Source of the DNA: JANQTF01 sp041741415
GTDB lineage: Bacteria; Bacteroidota; Bacteroidia; J057
Direction of reading: 5' to 3'
NCBI GenBank assembly: GCA_041741415.1
Contig: JBGSKC010000033.1
Location: forward strand, 1 to 64,000
DNA length: 64,000 bases
A program made the translations under genes and the position numbers. Below the pieces are notes generated by a model, which searched no databases, was not told the DNA's origin, and saw only the letters and a program-made list of their open reading frames with translations. Numbering within the stretch: position 1 is the stretch's first letter; each line of letters starts with the position of its first letter. Below are positions 9,325-18,415 of this stretch, piece after piece.

Positions 9325-10740
9325 TCACCTGAGCAGGGTCACATTCCCTTTCAGAACCCTGATCTCCTCGCTTGCCAGCCCCTGGTAGCTCAGCACCCAA
9401 TAATATACACCCGAAGTGGCAGGCCGCTGGCTCCTGTCGAGCCCGTCCCAACGCTGCTCAGCTCTGTTCAGGGTCGTCATCGGGCGGCCCCAGCGATCGA
9501 AAATCTCCAGCTGAAATGCCCGGATGTTCTCGGCACGGTCTGCCCCAAACTGGTCGTTGATCCCGTCGCCGTTGGGCGAAAATACATTCGGCACCTCCAC
9601 GATCTCCTCGCACGACCGCACTGCCAGATAAACGCTGTCCCGAAGGGTACAGGTGCCATTCGTCAACTCCACGGCATACAACATGGTGCGGTCCACCAGC
9701 CTCGGCGAAGCTGTCCAGCCATCTCCCCACACAACTTCGTAGCCGGGCGCATCCGGCCCGATTTGCAACTCACTTTGCAGGCATACGACCGAGTCACCTC
9801 CCAGCTCCAGCTCAATCGGGGTGTCAAAATTCACCACCACTTCATCGGAAAACTGGTAGCCTTGAAAGGAAATGGTGGCCCGGTAGGATCCGTTCTGAGT
9901 AACGGGGTAGCGGGTGGCCCTGGTGCCGTCCTGCCAGGTCACCCGGATGTCGGGATTTTGGGGATCTGCCTCCAGCCAGAGGGTGTCGCCAAGGCACAGC
10001 AAACGGTCGGGACCTAAGCTAAAGGGGCCCAGCCAGCCCGGGTATGGCCCCCTCACATGGTCGATGAGGATGTCGGAGTAGCGAATGGTTTGGATTGAAT
10101 CATTCAATGGCCAGGCCTGAAAAATGAGAAAGCCTTTCGGAATGGGTGATTTAAAATTGACGATCTGCGGCTGCCAGGCTCTCCCGGTGATGGGAGGCGA
10201 CACCCACGCTTCTCCGCTCAGGCTGTCAGGCAGGTTGGGATTGTAGGTCGATTGGCGGATGAGCAGCCGAAGCCGTCCCCCTTTGCTGGGTTCATCAGGA
10301 GGAATCCAGCCGGTAAAGGCCTGCCGGCTGCTCGCCAGGTGCAACAACAGAAACTGGGGGCTGTCTTGCTGAAAATACAGCGGGGCAGCAAAGCTTTCCC
10401 CGATTACCACGCCGTCGTCTTGTTCTGTTTTGACGAGCATACCGGCATAGCGGAGCCCATGATGAGCACTGGCATTGATGCCGCCCACCCCCGGCTGAAG
10501 GTTGGGGGTGTTCAGGGAAACCATCGGGTCCCAGAGCCAGGAAATGGGAGGCCCGGGGTCGTCGGGGCTGTTGAGCAGCCGCGAAAGGTACTGGGGCCCC
10601 TCGAAGGAGCCGTCGATGATTTCATTCGTGTACACAACTTCTTCCAGTGGCGGGGCATATTCTGGCTCCTGGGCGGCCAGCGGCAAGCATGCACTCAATC
10701 CGAGCAGCGCATATCCTCGAAGATTTGTAAAAAGGTTCAT
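9325..10740 (-). CDS. Secreted protein with gliding-motility-associated (CHU_C) C-terminal domain
   Basis: A 471-residue type IX secretion cargo. I chose the ATG at 10740 because it gives a clean signal peptide (MNLFTNLRGYALLGLSACL...AQ). An upstream ATG at 10785 would bury it. The N-terminal half (about 40-230) looks like a carbohydrate-binding/jelly-roll module. Two Ig-like segments with paired cysteines follow. The last 85 residues are a CHU_C domain: VPNVFSPNGDGINDQF, then FDRWGRPM, then GVYYWVL and a final KGNVTLLR. In known Bacteroidota this C-terminal domain directs export and surface attachment through the type IX system. The ligand is unknown. Confidence 0.85.
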   Translation of the reverse strand: MNLFTNLRGYALLGLSACLPLAAQEPEYAPPLEEVVYTNEIIDGSFEGPQYLSRLLNSPDDPGPPISWLWDPMVSLNTPNLQPGVGGINASAHHGLRYAGMLVKTEQDDGVVIGESFAAPLYFQQDSPQFLLLHLASSRQAFTGWIPPDEPSKGGRLRLLIRQSTYNPNLPDSLSGEAWVSPPITGRAWQPQIVNFKSPIPKGFLIFQAWPLNDSIQTIRYSDILIDHVRGPYPGWLGPFSLGPDRLLCLGDTLWLEADPQNPDIRVTWQDGTRATRYPVTQNGSYRATISFQGYQFSDEVVVNFDTPIELELGGDSVVCLQSELQIGPDAPGYEVVWGDGWTASPRLVDRTMLYAVELTNGTCTLRDSVYLAVRSCEEIVEVPNVFSPNGDGINDQFGADRAENIRAFQLEIFDRWGRPMTTLNRAEQRWDGLDRSQRPATSGVYYWVLSYQGLASEEIRVLKGNVTLLR

Positions 10741-10861
10741 GGGTAACCGGGCTAGGGATGAGGAAGGTAAGGCTAATTCCCCCAACTTGAAACAGCCCGA
10801 TCTGGTTTGATTTCCCGTTAACCTGTGCCTGCTTTCGTGAAAAATTTATGCCCATTCGAGG

Positions 10862-10900
10862 TGCAAAAAAAACGCGGATCCTACGGCTCCAACCCGTAGG
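10862..10900 (-). terminator. Possible terminator overlapping the stop of the 10881 gene
   Basis: A perfect 7-bp stem (CCTACGG/CCGTAGG, 7-nt loop) spans the stop codon. On the minus strand it is followed 7 nt later by eight Ts. The gap between stem and T-run is longer than in a classical intrinsic terminator. Confidence 0.35.
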
Positions 10901-11909
10901 TCCGTGCGGGCTGTTCTTCTTCCCGCTGGCGGTCTTCATACCACTTAATTCTGCCTTCCAGGTAACTCTCCATTCGCCGGTTGCCACCATACAGGTCGAG
11001 GTACTGCCGGGCATAGTCCACAAAACCCGCATCGGTACGCTCATCGAGGGCTGCCAGCATGACAGCCAGCGTGTTTTGGTGGGCCAGGCTGCCCGCCTGC
11101 CACATGGCCAGCAAGCGGTTTGTCTGCAGTTGCCAGCCTTCGGCTTCTGGCTGATCGCGCAGCAGAAGCTCCATCCACTGCCGGGTGCCCAGGCTCAGGC
11201 CCGGATAGCGCCCCGCCTCCGTCCCGATAGCTTCCAACACCCTCCGCCACTCGCGGTCATAAACGGAAAAAGCCTCGGCTGCCAGCAATTCGCCGCTTTC
11301 CGGCAGGTATAAAAGCGGTCGCTTAAGCTCAAACTCGCGGGCCAGCCATGGATCCACCGCCCGCAGGCTATCGAGCCAGATTGCCAGTTTCTGCTGCTCG
11401 CCATAGGCCAGGGCCGCATAATCGGCGTAGCCAGCCCGGTTTCCCTCGTCGAGGTTGTATAAGGCCATTTTCCTTGTGGCCTCCACGGCCTGTGACTGCA
11501 CATAAAACTGCTGCTCCGCTTTCACCCAATCTTCGTGAGCCGAAACGCCATCAGCTCCCTTCAGCCGGATCCCCGCCTGGGCCAGGCTGCCCTCCGCCAG
11601 CAAATGCTCGTCTGGCTTCAGCAACACCTGCGTGAGCTGGTTGGGAGCTACCCCCAGAAAATACCAGCCCTGTTCCACGCCTTTCAGCGGCATATTAAAC
11701 GTCATGGCTTCGCCCTGCAACTCGCAAGGCAAAGCCTTGATTTTTTCCCGGACAAGGCCCCGTTGCTGGTACAAAAATACGGAGTCAGTGGCGGGGCCTG
11801 TCAGGCTGCCACGAAGGCCGGGCTGTTCGCAGCCGACCATCAAGGCCGCCGCCCACAGCAGCATGCCTGCCAGGATACCATTTGAAAAAATGCGATGATA
11901 CCGGTGCAT
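10881..11909 (-). CDS. Lipoprotein with DUF4369-like N-terminal domain, no thioredoxin domain
   Basis: A 342-residue lipoprotein. The signal peptide ends in lipobox VGC with Cys27. Residues 30-115 (LRGSLTG..., FNMPLKGVEQGWYFLGV, VLLKPDEHLLAEG) resemble the DUF4369 beta-domain that precedes the thioredoxin domain in TlpA-like thiol:disulfide exchange proteins. The remainder (about 125-330) is helical, and no CxxC motif is present before the stop. It may be a stand-alone or shortened relative of that family, acting in the periplasm or at the inner face of the outer membrane. The family assignment rests on pattern recognition and is moderate. Cysteine is nearly absent after the lipobox. Confidence 0.6.
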   Translation of the reverse strand: MHRYHRIFSNGILAGMLLWAAALMVGCEQPGLRGSLTGPATDSVFLYQQRGLVREKIKALPCELQGEAMTFNMPLKGVEQGWYFLGVAPNQLTQVLLKPDEHLLAEGSLAQAGIRLKGADGVSAHEDWVKAEQQFYVQSQAVEATRKMALYNLDEGNRAGYADYAALAYGEQQKLAIWLDSLRAVDPWLAREFELKRPLLYLPESGELLAAEAFSVYDREWRRVLEAIGTEAGRYPGLSLGTRQWMELLLRDQPEAEGWQLQTNRLLAMWQAGSLAHQNTLAVMLAALDERTDAGFVDYARQYLDLYGGNRRMESYLEGRIKWYEDRQREEEQPARTYGLEP

Positions 11910-11998
11910 ATTCTTTGATCATGAACAGGGTCAACTTACAGCTTTCCCCCTGCTCTTTCATCAAATGGACACATTTTTTCAAACCACTACGTCCGCCA

Positions 11999-12925
11999 TC
12001 AGAACTGATAGACAAAATCGAGGTAAGGCAGGGGAATGGGAACCCAGCTTGCCCGCCTGAAGTTTGTGAGGCCGTATTCCTCCCATTGCCCGGCAGTGAC
12101 GAGGGCAATGTCGAAAGTGTTCTTTTCCGTCAAAACCCTTACTCCTCCTGAAAAAGCCATCCTGACAATTGCGTCAGTGTAACCCGGGTACGATGCGCCT
12201 GTCTGGACATCCCTGAAAGGCGGTCTTTGTTCAAAGGTAGGGATGATCCAGTTTTCAGTGACAAGGGCCAGGCCCCGGTTTACCCGATGGGTTCCCCCCA
12301 CCACCATCACGGGTCCCTGAATCCATTCACCAGCGGCCAGGCCCGTTCCTGCACCGATGGTTATGTGGTTATCAGGGTTGCCCCAGGTCGCGATTCCATA
12401 GGCCAGTGCTGCATTGCCTTCTGAAATACCTTCGCCGACCGTGGCAGCCGCAAGCAGCCCACCACCGAGGTAGAAATTTTCCCCCAGCTTTTTCCCGTAT
12501 TTCACGTTCCCCATTAACCCGGGGCCTACTCTTTCAGAGGTGAAAATGGTGATAAAGGTAGAGATAGCCTCAATTCCTGCAGTTATGGTCACATTGTCCG
12601 AAACGCCGAAGGTCACCGTGTTAAGGACCACCCAAACGTTCTGGTAGTATCGCTCGCCTTCTTTCAGAGGGATGGCCGAAGGGGCAAACAAATATCGCGT
12701 GGCGTTGGGCGAATGAAACCCAAGTGAAGAAATATCCTCTTCGCTCAGGTGGCGCAAAAACAAAATATCTTCCAGGCGAATTTCAACGGTTCCGACCTCA
12801 GACTGAACCACCAGCTTATCGTCAACGCCGGCCACCCAGGTACCCAGGATCCGCATGTTGGACTCCATGGTGATGTCCACTTTTCGGGGTAGCTGTTCTT
12901 TCCCGGTCTCCCAAGCCTTCAGCAA
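11999..12925 (-). pseudogene. C-terminal part of an outer-membrane-type protein gene split by an in-frame TAG
   Basis: 308 codons if translation starts at the TTG at 12925. The frame is the same as the upstream fragment at 12959-13261. The only break between them is one TAG at 12959-12961, and the codons after it (VEASVTSLGAALLKAWETGK) read straight into this part. Contents: a small beta segment (ILGTWVAGVDDKLVVQS), a SPNATRYLFAPSA motif, YYQNVWVVLN, then alternating Gly-rich beta strands ending in an aromatic (DFVYQF), as in outer-membrane barrels. No credible start codon or signal peptide exists for this part on its own, so it should be read as the body of a ~420-residue secreted protein. 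Confidence 0.7.
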
Positions 12926-12958
12926 GGCAGCACCGAGGCTGGTAACACTGGCTTCTAC

Positions 12959-13261
12959 CTAAGCAAACTCTTGGACATTCAACAGCCGGGCGAGGGAGTC
13001 TCCGCTTTCAAATCGTTGAATAAGCCAATAAACTTCATTCACAGAATCAAAAACACACCCCGCCGAAACAAGGGAAGATTTGTCTGCCGGAAAATAGCGG
13101 TGAAACCCAAACCGGTAATACTCAACAGGATCGATCACAGCTCCAACCAGCGGACTCACCGTGTGGACTTGAAAAGGGGTCTGTGCCGCCAGCGGCAACC
13201 AGGCTGCGCCGTTGAAAACAATCGCCAGAAAGACGTTTGTCAGGGTAAATGTTCTTCTCAT
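12959..13261 (-). pseudogene. N-terminal fragment (signal peptide) of the same split outer-membrane protein gene
   Basis: 100 codons from ATG at 13261. The signal peptide is MRRTFTLTNVFLAIVFNG...LAAQ. A short domain follows (IDPVEYYRFGFHRYFPADKS) and ends at TAG 12959-12961. The reading frame continues without any shift into the 11999-12925 segment, so this is most simply the 5' end of one gene interrupted by a nonsense codon. Alternatives are a sequencing error, recent inactivation or read-through of TAG. The fragment alone would be exported but would lack the barrel. Confidence 0.7.
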
Positions 13262-13329
13262 GGTTTTTCTGCTCAGGTTAGAGACAAAAAGGGACGAATA
13301 GCGCTGGACTATGAAATGGTTTTACAGAA

Positions 13330-13345
13330 TTAAGGTACACCTTAA
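13330..13345. promoter_or_regulatory. Palindrome upstream of the split gene
   Basis: TTAAGGT and ACCTTAA arms around a 2-nt centre, 69-84 nt upstream of the ATG at 13261. Candidate operator for the split gene or for the downstream end of the haloperoxidase gene region. No exact Bacteroidota promoter box was found beside it. Confidence 0.3.
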
Positions 13346-13428
13346 GTCGAAAACATAGACGCCCAAGTCTGTGATTTTTCACTTGTAAACGGAAGATTTT
13401 TTTGAACATCAGCCTTCTTTTCTTCGGC

Positions 13429-15588
13429 TCATGGCTGCACCAGCACTTTGGCCGTGCGGCGCTGTTTGCCTTGCTGAACAGTAAGCACATACACCCCGGG
13501 GGCCCAGCCTTGGGTCGGAACCTGAACAAACTGCTCACGATCAGAGGCTGGCAGTGTCCGCCGATACATTTCCTGGCCCCGCATATCAGCCACGACCGCA
13601 CTTCCTGCCTCGCCCGGGGGGTCCAGGCGCAGCTGAAAAAGCTGGCCGCTGGTAACAGGGTTAGGAAACAAAGACTCCAACTCCAAAGGCGCATTGGCTG
13701 GAAGCAATCCCCTGAAATGAGCATCTGCTTTTTCAAAGGCCGCCTCTCCCACTTTGATGCCGATTAACCTGCCGGGAATATCGTCGCACGGCGGGTGGAT
13801 GCCGCCCCAGATGCGGGACAGGCTGCACTGGTCGGAGGCGTCGCGGTAGGTGGCCCATTGCAGATGAACATCCACGCTAGGGCCATCTTCAAACACCAGG
13901 TATTCGTTCTTTTTGGCCACATACTCAGCCATCCCTCCAGGGAAATAGGCATCGCCGGTGAAGGCAGTGAGGACCTCGGCTGCAGCCCGGCTGAAGGTAG
14001 AATGCCCCGACACAAAGCCCGCAAACGGCGGGGTCACGAAGGTAGGCCGCTGGTAAGGCCACCACTCAGAGGCAAAGATCCAGCCTACTCCAGCGACATC
14101 GGTTTCCGGGTTGTTGATATAATTGGGTCCACGCCAGGCTTTTACCTTGATCTGCCCGATCCCAAAAGGAAACATGGTGTCGCCCTGGAGTACTGTTTCG
14201 ATCATCCCGGGCTCGAGGAAAAAGCCCTCCGGATTGTAACGCGGAGCGTTTGGGTCGCTGCGCTGGCCCACAAGACCCATGTAGCGAACAGCCGAAATCG
14301 GACGAACATAGTCGTACCAACCCTTGATGCTCCAGGCGGCTACCGCAGCATCGTGCATGGCCCCGCCAAGGGCCAGGTAGGATTTTACTTCCCACTCCAG
14401 TGGCGACAGTTCCGGGCCCTGGCCGCGGTAACGGCGCTTTAACGCGGGGTGCTCATTCACGTCGTTCAGCAGCTTGAACCAATGGCCCGGCGGGGTTTCA
14501 GAATCGGGGCCATCTGCCCAGAATTCGGCCAGCACACGGGTATAATCGCCCCTGGGAACGACATTCGGCGCATAGGGCTGCCCGGTAACGGGGTTGATGG
14601 CATGGCCCTGGCTTTGGTCGCCACCTTCATTTTCCCTGAAAAAAGCCCGCCAGTCAGTCCTGCTCACCGGTAGTGCCGGGTTGTTGCCAATTCTGGCCGG
14701 AGAAATGTCCCACATTACGCCGTCTGTCGGGTCGAGGTGAGACGACCATTTGACAACCAGCCCAAAGCCCCATTGGTAGTCACCTCCCGCCTCCTCAATT
14801 TTAGGGGGCGCGCCAGGCGAATGAAATACCTGGTAGCTGCCGTTGTCGCGGGTAAACTTGAACGCATCCTCCGGTTTCAGGGCAAAAGGAACGACATTTC
14901 CCCATTCCGGGCTCAGAAAGCTCGGGGTGGTACCCTGTGTCTGAACGCCGCTCTGGTCAATGAATACGTCAAAAGAGAGGGGCTGCCAGCGGTTGGGGTC
15001 GGAGGTAAAATAAAAGGTCCAGTTGGGGTCAACAGCGGGGTTTACTGGCCGGTAGTAGCGGTTGGCATAATTGTTTTCCTCGTTGGAACCATCCTGCAGG
15101 CCGAAGTCAATCACAGCCTGGCCGATGGCATTGCCGAGGGCCGCGCCGTCGCCATTGGCATAGTTGACAGAGCTGTAGCCGGGGTCATACCCGAGCAGGG
15201 CCATGAGGCTGTCACAGGCCCGGTGGGTAAGTTCCACGCCGGGCGAAAAACGGAAGCGGTGCCAGATGATCCGGTAGCAGGCGTAGCTGATAGCCTTGCT
15301 GCGCTCTTCCTCCACATTTGCCACAGGTCCCACTCCATTGAAACCAAAGAAAAAATTCCCCATCACACGCCCAAGTAACACCGGCTGAGCCACCGTGTCA
15401 AAGGCTGCCCAGGCATCATACATCGCGATGGAGGTGTGGTACAAATTCCGGGCGTGAACCGTGGGCCGGGCCACATCGTCGCGGATGGCTTGGAGCAACA
15501 CTTCGTTCCAGCGGCGGGCAACGGTGTGCTGGCTCCACAGCGAACCTGCACACAGGCAATAGGTCAGGAAAAGGATAGTCTTTTTCAT
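13429..15588 (-). CDS. Secreted vanadium-dependent haloperoxidase/PAP2-fold protein with type IX sorting domain
   Basis: 719 residues with signal peptide MKKTILFLTYCLCAGSLWSQ. The central alpha-helical part matches the vanadium chloroperoxidase/PAP2 family. It has ARNLYHTSIAMYDAWAAF near the start, then the conserved phosphate/vanadate-binding segment GFVSGHSTFSRAAAEVL with the catalytic His, and the second motif SRIWGGIHPPCDD. The last ~80 residues (LFPNPVTSGQLFQL ... GVYVLTVQQGKQRRTAKVLV) are a type A sorting domain, so the enzyme is probably exported by the type IX system and held at the surface or released. Family members oxidise halides or act as acid phosphatases. Which reaction applies cannot be told from the sequence. 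Confidence 0.88.
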   Translation of the reverse strand: MKKTILFLTYCLCAGSLWSQHTVARRWNEVLLQAIRDDVARPTVHARNLYHTSIAMYDAWAAFDTVAQPVLLGRVMGNFFFGFNGVGPVANVEEERSKAISYACYRIIWHRFRFSPGVELTHRACDSLMALLGYDPGYSSVNYANGDGAALGNAIGQAVIDFGLQDGSNEENNYANRYYRPVNPAVDPNWTFYFTSDPNRWQPLSFDVFIDQSGVQTQGTTPSFLSPEWGNVVPFALKPEDAFKFTRDNGSYQVFHSPGAPPKIEEAGGDYQWGFGLVVKWSSHLDPTDGVMWDISPARIGNNPALPVSRTDWRAFFRENEGGDQSQGHAINPVTGQPYAPNVVPRGDYTRVLAEFWADGPDSETPPGHWFKLLNDVNEHPALKRRYRGQGPELSPLEWEVKSYLALGGAMHDAAVAAWSIKGWYDYVRPISAVRYMGLVGQRSDPNAPRYNPEGFFLEPGMIETVLQGDTMFPFGIGQIKVKAWRGPNYINNPETDVAGVGWIFASEWWPYQRPTFVTPPFAGFVSGHSTFSRAAAEVLTAFTGDAYFPGGMAEYVAKKNEYLVFEDGPSVDVHLQWATYRDASDQCSLSRIWGGIHPPCDDIPGRLIGIKVGEAAFEKADAHFRGLLPANAPLELESLFPNPVTSGQLFQLRLDPPGEAGSAVVADMRGQEMYRRTLPASDREQFVQVPTQGWAPGVYVLTVQQGKQRRTAKVLVQP

Positions 15589-15812
15589 GGGCAGATCAGA
15601 AAGGGGAATTTACCCATTTAACAAGGACGGGGAAAGGACGGGCTTCTATTTTTCTGCGAATAAGACGAACAATGGCAGGCAACTGCTGCCTGGGTGCCGG
15701 CAGGTTGTTGCAGAGAATGGCCCGGCCACAGCAAATAATCAATCTGCCTTGCCCTCTGCCTCCCCGGATGTATCTTGCCGCTGCATTCGACACCTCATCC
15801 CACCCACCGATC

Positions 15813-17126
15813 ATGGAATATTTTGCTGTAGAAGGAGGCCGCCGCCTCTGCGGAGAAATCACCCCCCAGGGGGCCAAAAACGAAGCCCTCCAGATTCTCT
15901 GTGCTGTGCTTCTCACCCCCGAGCCTGTCCGCGTCTCAAACGTGCCCGACATCGTGGACGTCAACCGGCTAATCGCCATTTTGCAGGAGCTGGGCGTAAA
16001 GGTGAACCGCGAATCTGCCGACACCTATCTTTTTCAGGCCGATGAGGTGAACCTCGACTATCTCAACTCCAAAGCCTACTGGGACAGCGCCCGCAAGCTG
16101 CGCGGATCCATCATGCTGGTGGGGCCGCTTCTGGCCCGCTTTGGCATTGCCTATGTGTCCAAGCCGGGCGGCGACAAAATCGGGCGCAGGCGGGTGGATA
16201 CTCACTTTTGGGGCTTCCAGCAGTTGGGCGCGCATTTCGACTACAACGCCGAAGAAGGTCTGTTCAAAGTTCACGCAAACGGCGGGCTTCAGGGTAAATA
16301 CATGCTCCTCGACGAGGCATCCGTAACTGGCACTGCCAACATTGTGATGGCCGCCGTGATGGCCAAAGGCACCACCACCATTTACCATGCAGCCTGCGAG
16401 CCTTACCTTCAGCAGCTCTGCAACATGCTCGTGCGCATGGGTGCCCTCATCGATGGCATTGGCTCCAACCTGCTCACCATCCATGGGGTGGAGGCCCTCG
16501 GCGGAACCGAGCACCGCATGCTCGCCGATATGATTGAGGTAGGATCCTTTATCGGGATGGCCGCCATGACACAGGGAGATGTGCTCATCAAAAACGCCGA
16601 CGTGGAGCATCTCGGCATCATTCCCTATACCTTCCAACGCCTCGGCATCAACCTGGAAATCATCGGTAACGACATCCGGGTGAACCAATCCTCTGTCTGC
16701 GAAATTGACACCTTCCTCGACGGCAGCATTCTCTCCGTGTCCGACCATCCCTGGCCGGGTTTCACCCCCGACCTGCTGAGCATTGTGCTGGTGGTGGCCA
16801 CACAGTGCAAGGGCTCGGTGCTCATTCACCAGAAAATGTTCGAAAGCCGCCTGTTTTTCGTTGATAAACTCATCGACATGGGCGCACAGATCATCTTGTG
16901 CGACCCGCACCGCGCCACGGTGATTGGTCTGGCAAAAGCGCAGCCGCTACGCGCCATTTCCATGACCAGCCCCGACATTCGCGCTGGGGTGGCTTTGCTC
17001 ATGGCAGCTCTTTCTGCTGAGGGAACCTCCCGTATTTACAACATTGAGCAGATCGACCGCGGCTACCAGCACATTGAGCACCGCCTGAATGCCCTGGGAG
17101 CAAAGATTGACCGCCGGAGAGAATAA
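15813..17126 (+). CDS. murA: UDP-N-acetylglucosamine 1-carboxyvinyltransferase
   Basis: A cytoplasmic enzyme of the first committed step of peptidoglycan synthesis: it transfers enolpyruvate from phosphoenolpyruvate to UDP-GlcNAc. I chose ATG 15813 because it gives MEYFAVEGGRRLCGEITP and the normal 437-residue length. The open frame extends upstream but has no homology there. K22-N23 in GAKNEALQ is present. The catalytic loop reads PGGDKIGRRRVDTH, so the usual active-site Cys (Cys115 in E. coli) is Asp121 (codon 16173-16175). Such natural Cys-to-Asp enzymes are known to work and to resist fosfomycin. It is divergent from the haloperoxidase gene. A weak promoter-like pair (TTG at 15749, TATCTTG at 15771) lies upstream. 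Confidence 0.95.
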   Translation: MEYFAVEGGRRLCGEITPQGAKNEALQILCAVLLTPEPVRVSNVPDIVDVNRLIAILQELGVKVNRESADTYLFQADEVNLDYLNSKAYWDSARKLRGSIMLVGPLLARFGIAYVSKPGGDKIGRRRVDTHFWGFQQLGAHFDYNAEEGLFKVHANGGLQGKYMLLDEASVTGTANIVMAAVMAKGTTTIYHAACEPYLQQLCNMLVRMGALIDGIGSNLLTIHGVEALGGTEHRMLADMIEVGSFIGMAAMTQGDVLIKNADVEHLGIIPYTFQRLGINLEIIGNDIRVNQSSVCEIDTFLDGSILSVSDHPWPGFTPDLLSIVLVVATQCKGSVLIHQKMFESRLFFVDKLIDMGAQIILCDPHRATVIGLAKAQPLRAISMTSPDIRAGVALLMAALSAEGTSRIYNIEQIDRGYQHIEHRLNALGAKIDRRRE

Positions 17127-17145
17127 AGCCCTTACCTGCCTGGCA

Positions 17146-17511
17146 TCAGCCCTCCAGCTCTTCCTGCAGCCGCAGGCGCTCAGCTTTGCTGAGGCTTGCC
17201 AGCACCAGGTCGTAGGAATGGTCCACGAGTTGAGTAATTAATCGTGGGTCCAGCCTGTCGATCAGGGAGACCGTGTTCCAATGTTTTTTGTTCATGTGGT
17301 AACCGGGTCGAATGGCACCGGGGTATTGATCCCGCAGTTCCACAGCGTAGCCGGGTTCACACTTCAGGTTGATGCTCACGGGCTCGTCGAGCGGAAGGAG
17401 GGCATACATCTTTCCACCAACCTTGAACACGAGAGTTTGCTCCCCGAAAGGAAATCCTTCTGTCGTGCCGGGCTTGCCCAGGCAATATAGTCGCAGGCTT
17501 TCGATGTCCAT
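17146..17511 (-). CDS. MmcQ/YjbR family protein
   Basis: 121 residues, the typical length of the YjbR/MmcQ (CyaY-like fold) family. Characteristic parts are FPFGEQTLVFKVGGKMYALL, a central ISLNLKCEP-like strand (SINLKCEPGYAVELRD), PGYHMNKKHWNTV and a C-terminal SYDLVLASL helix. Members are small cytoplasmic proteins, often annotated as DNA-binding without firm evidence. It converges on murA with only 19 nt between the stops. Its 5' end abuts the truncated transposase-like gene, so its promoter must lie inside that remnant. Confidence 0.85.
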   Translation of the reverse strand: MDIESLRLYCLGKPGTTEGFPFGEQTLVFKVGGKMYALLPLDEPVSINLKCEPGYAVELRDQYPGAIRPGYHMNKKHWNTVSLIDRLDPRLITQLVDHSYDLVLASLSKAERLRLQEELEG

Positions 17512-17537
17512 GCAGAAAGATACCGGATGATTCTGGG

Positions 17538-18158
17538 ACGTACAAACTCCTTGATCAGTCGAGGGAGGAACTGGCTGCGAGCGACAATCCCATTGCGATG
17601 GGTTTGCTGGTGGCTTATGATTCCATCCTGAAAAAGAAGGAATGGAAATCAGAGGAGGTGCCTGACAGTGAGCAGTTTGTATTAAAAACAGCCTGGCTCA
17701 GGCTGCTGCTGGAGAAGGGATACGACCGGGAGGCGATTGTGCGGCTAACCACTTTTATCGTCCATTATCTCCCTTTTTCCGAATCAGAAATGATTGTTAC
17801 ATTTGACAAACACGTTGCAGACCAGACACAAAACAAAGAAGGTATGGGTATCATCGAACGCGCCGAAAACGAAATAAAAAGGATGGCCTTTGAAGAAGGC
17901 AAGCAGGAAGGCTTTGGAGAGGGGATTGAAAAAGGCAAGCTGGAGGGCACCCAAGCCGGGATCCTTCTGGGGAAAATCAAGAGTCTGCAAACCTTGTTTT
18001 CACAATCCCTGCTGACGACATCCAGAAATGAAGACCTGGCGGTGGCCTTTGAATTACCCATTGAGTGGGTGGAACGGATCCGCAAGGGCGATATTCCCGT
18101 CAATGAGGAAGTGGAAAAATTCCTGGCCGGCCAAAATGGAAATGGAAACGGGCATTAG
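17538..18158 (+). pseudogene. 5'-truncated Rpn/PD-(D/E)XK transposase-like gene (C-terminal half only)
   Basis: The frame contains the middle and C-terminal parts of the Rpn family of recombination-promoting nucleases: TYKLLDQSREELAASDNPIA, then a helical segment LLLEKGYDREAIVRLTTFIVHYLPF, then the charged EGKQEGFGEGIEKGKLEG coil. Family members are about 290-330 residues, with a PD-(D/E)XK nuclease domain in the first 130. That domain is absent. Homology starts at about 17538, upstream of the first ATG (17598), and immediately before it the DNA belongs to the YjbR gene's start. It therefore looks like a remnant left by a deletion or rearrangement whose breakpoint lies at about 17512-17537. 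Confidence 0.7.
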
Positions 18159-18415
18159 GTCTGTTTTGCCCGAACCTGTCCACCGATTGCCGGAAAAAAA
18201 GCCTGAGCTATCAACAGGAGCAGGCCCGAAAAAACCAGATGATTATGCTACCCGCCTTGGCTAATCCGATTGATCGGTATTAAGTTTTTCTGCATCATTA
18301 GATGCAAGTTTGGCGAATTAATACTTTTTTTTTAATTCACTCCTGTTGGACAATCAGCAAACCCCAAACGGCTGATATCAATAGGTTTGGACCCATCTCC
18401 CATCATTTCACGATC

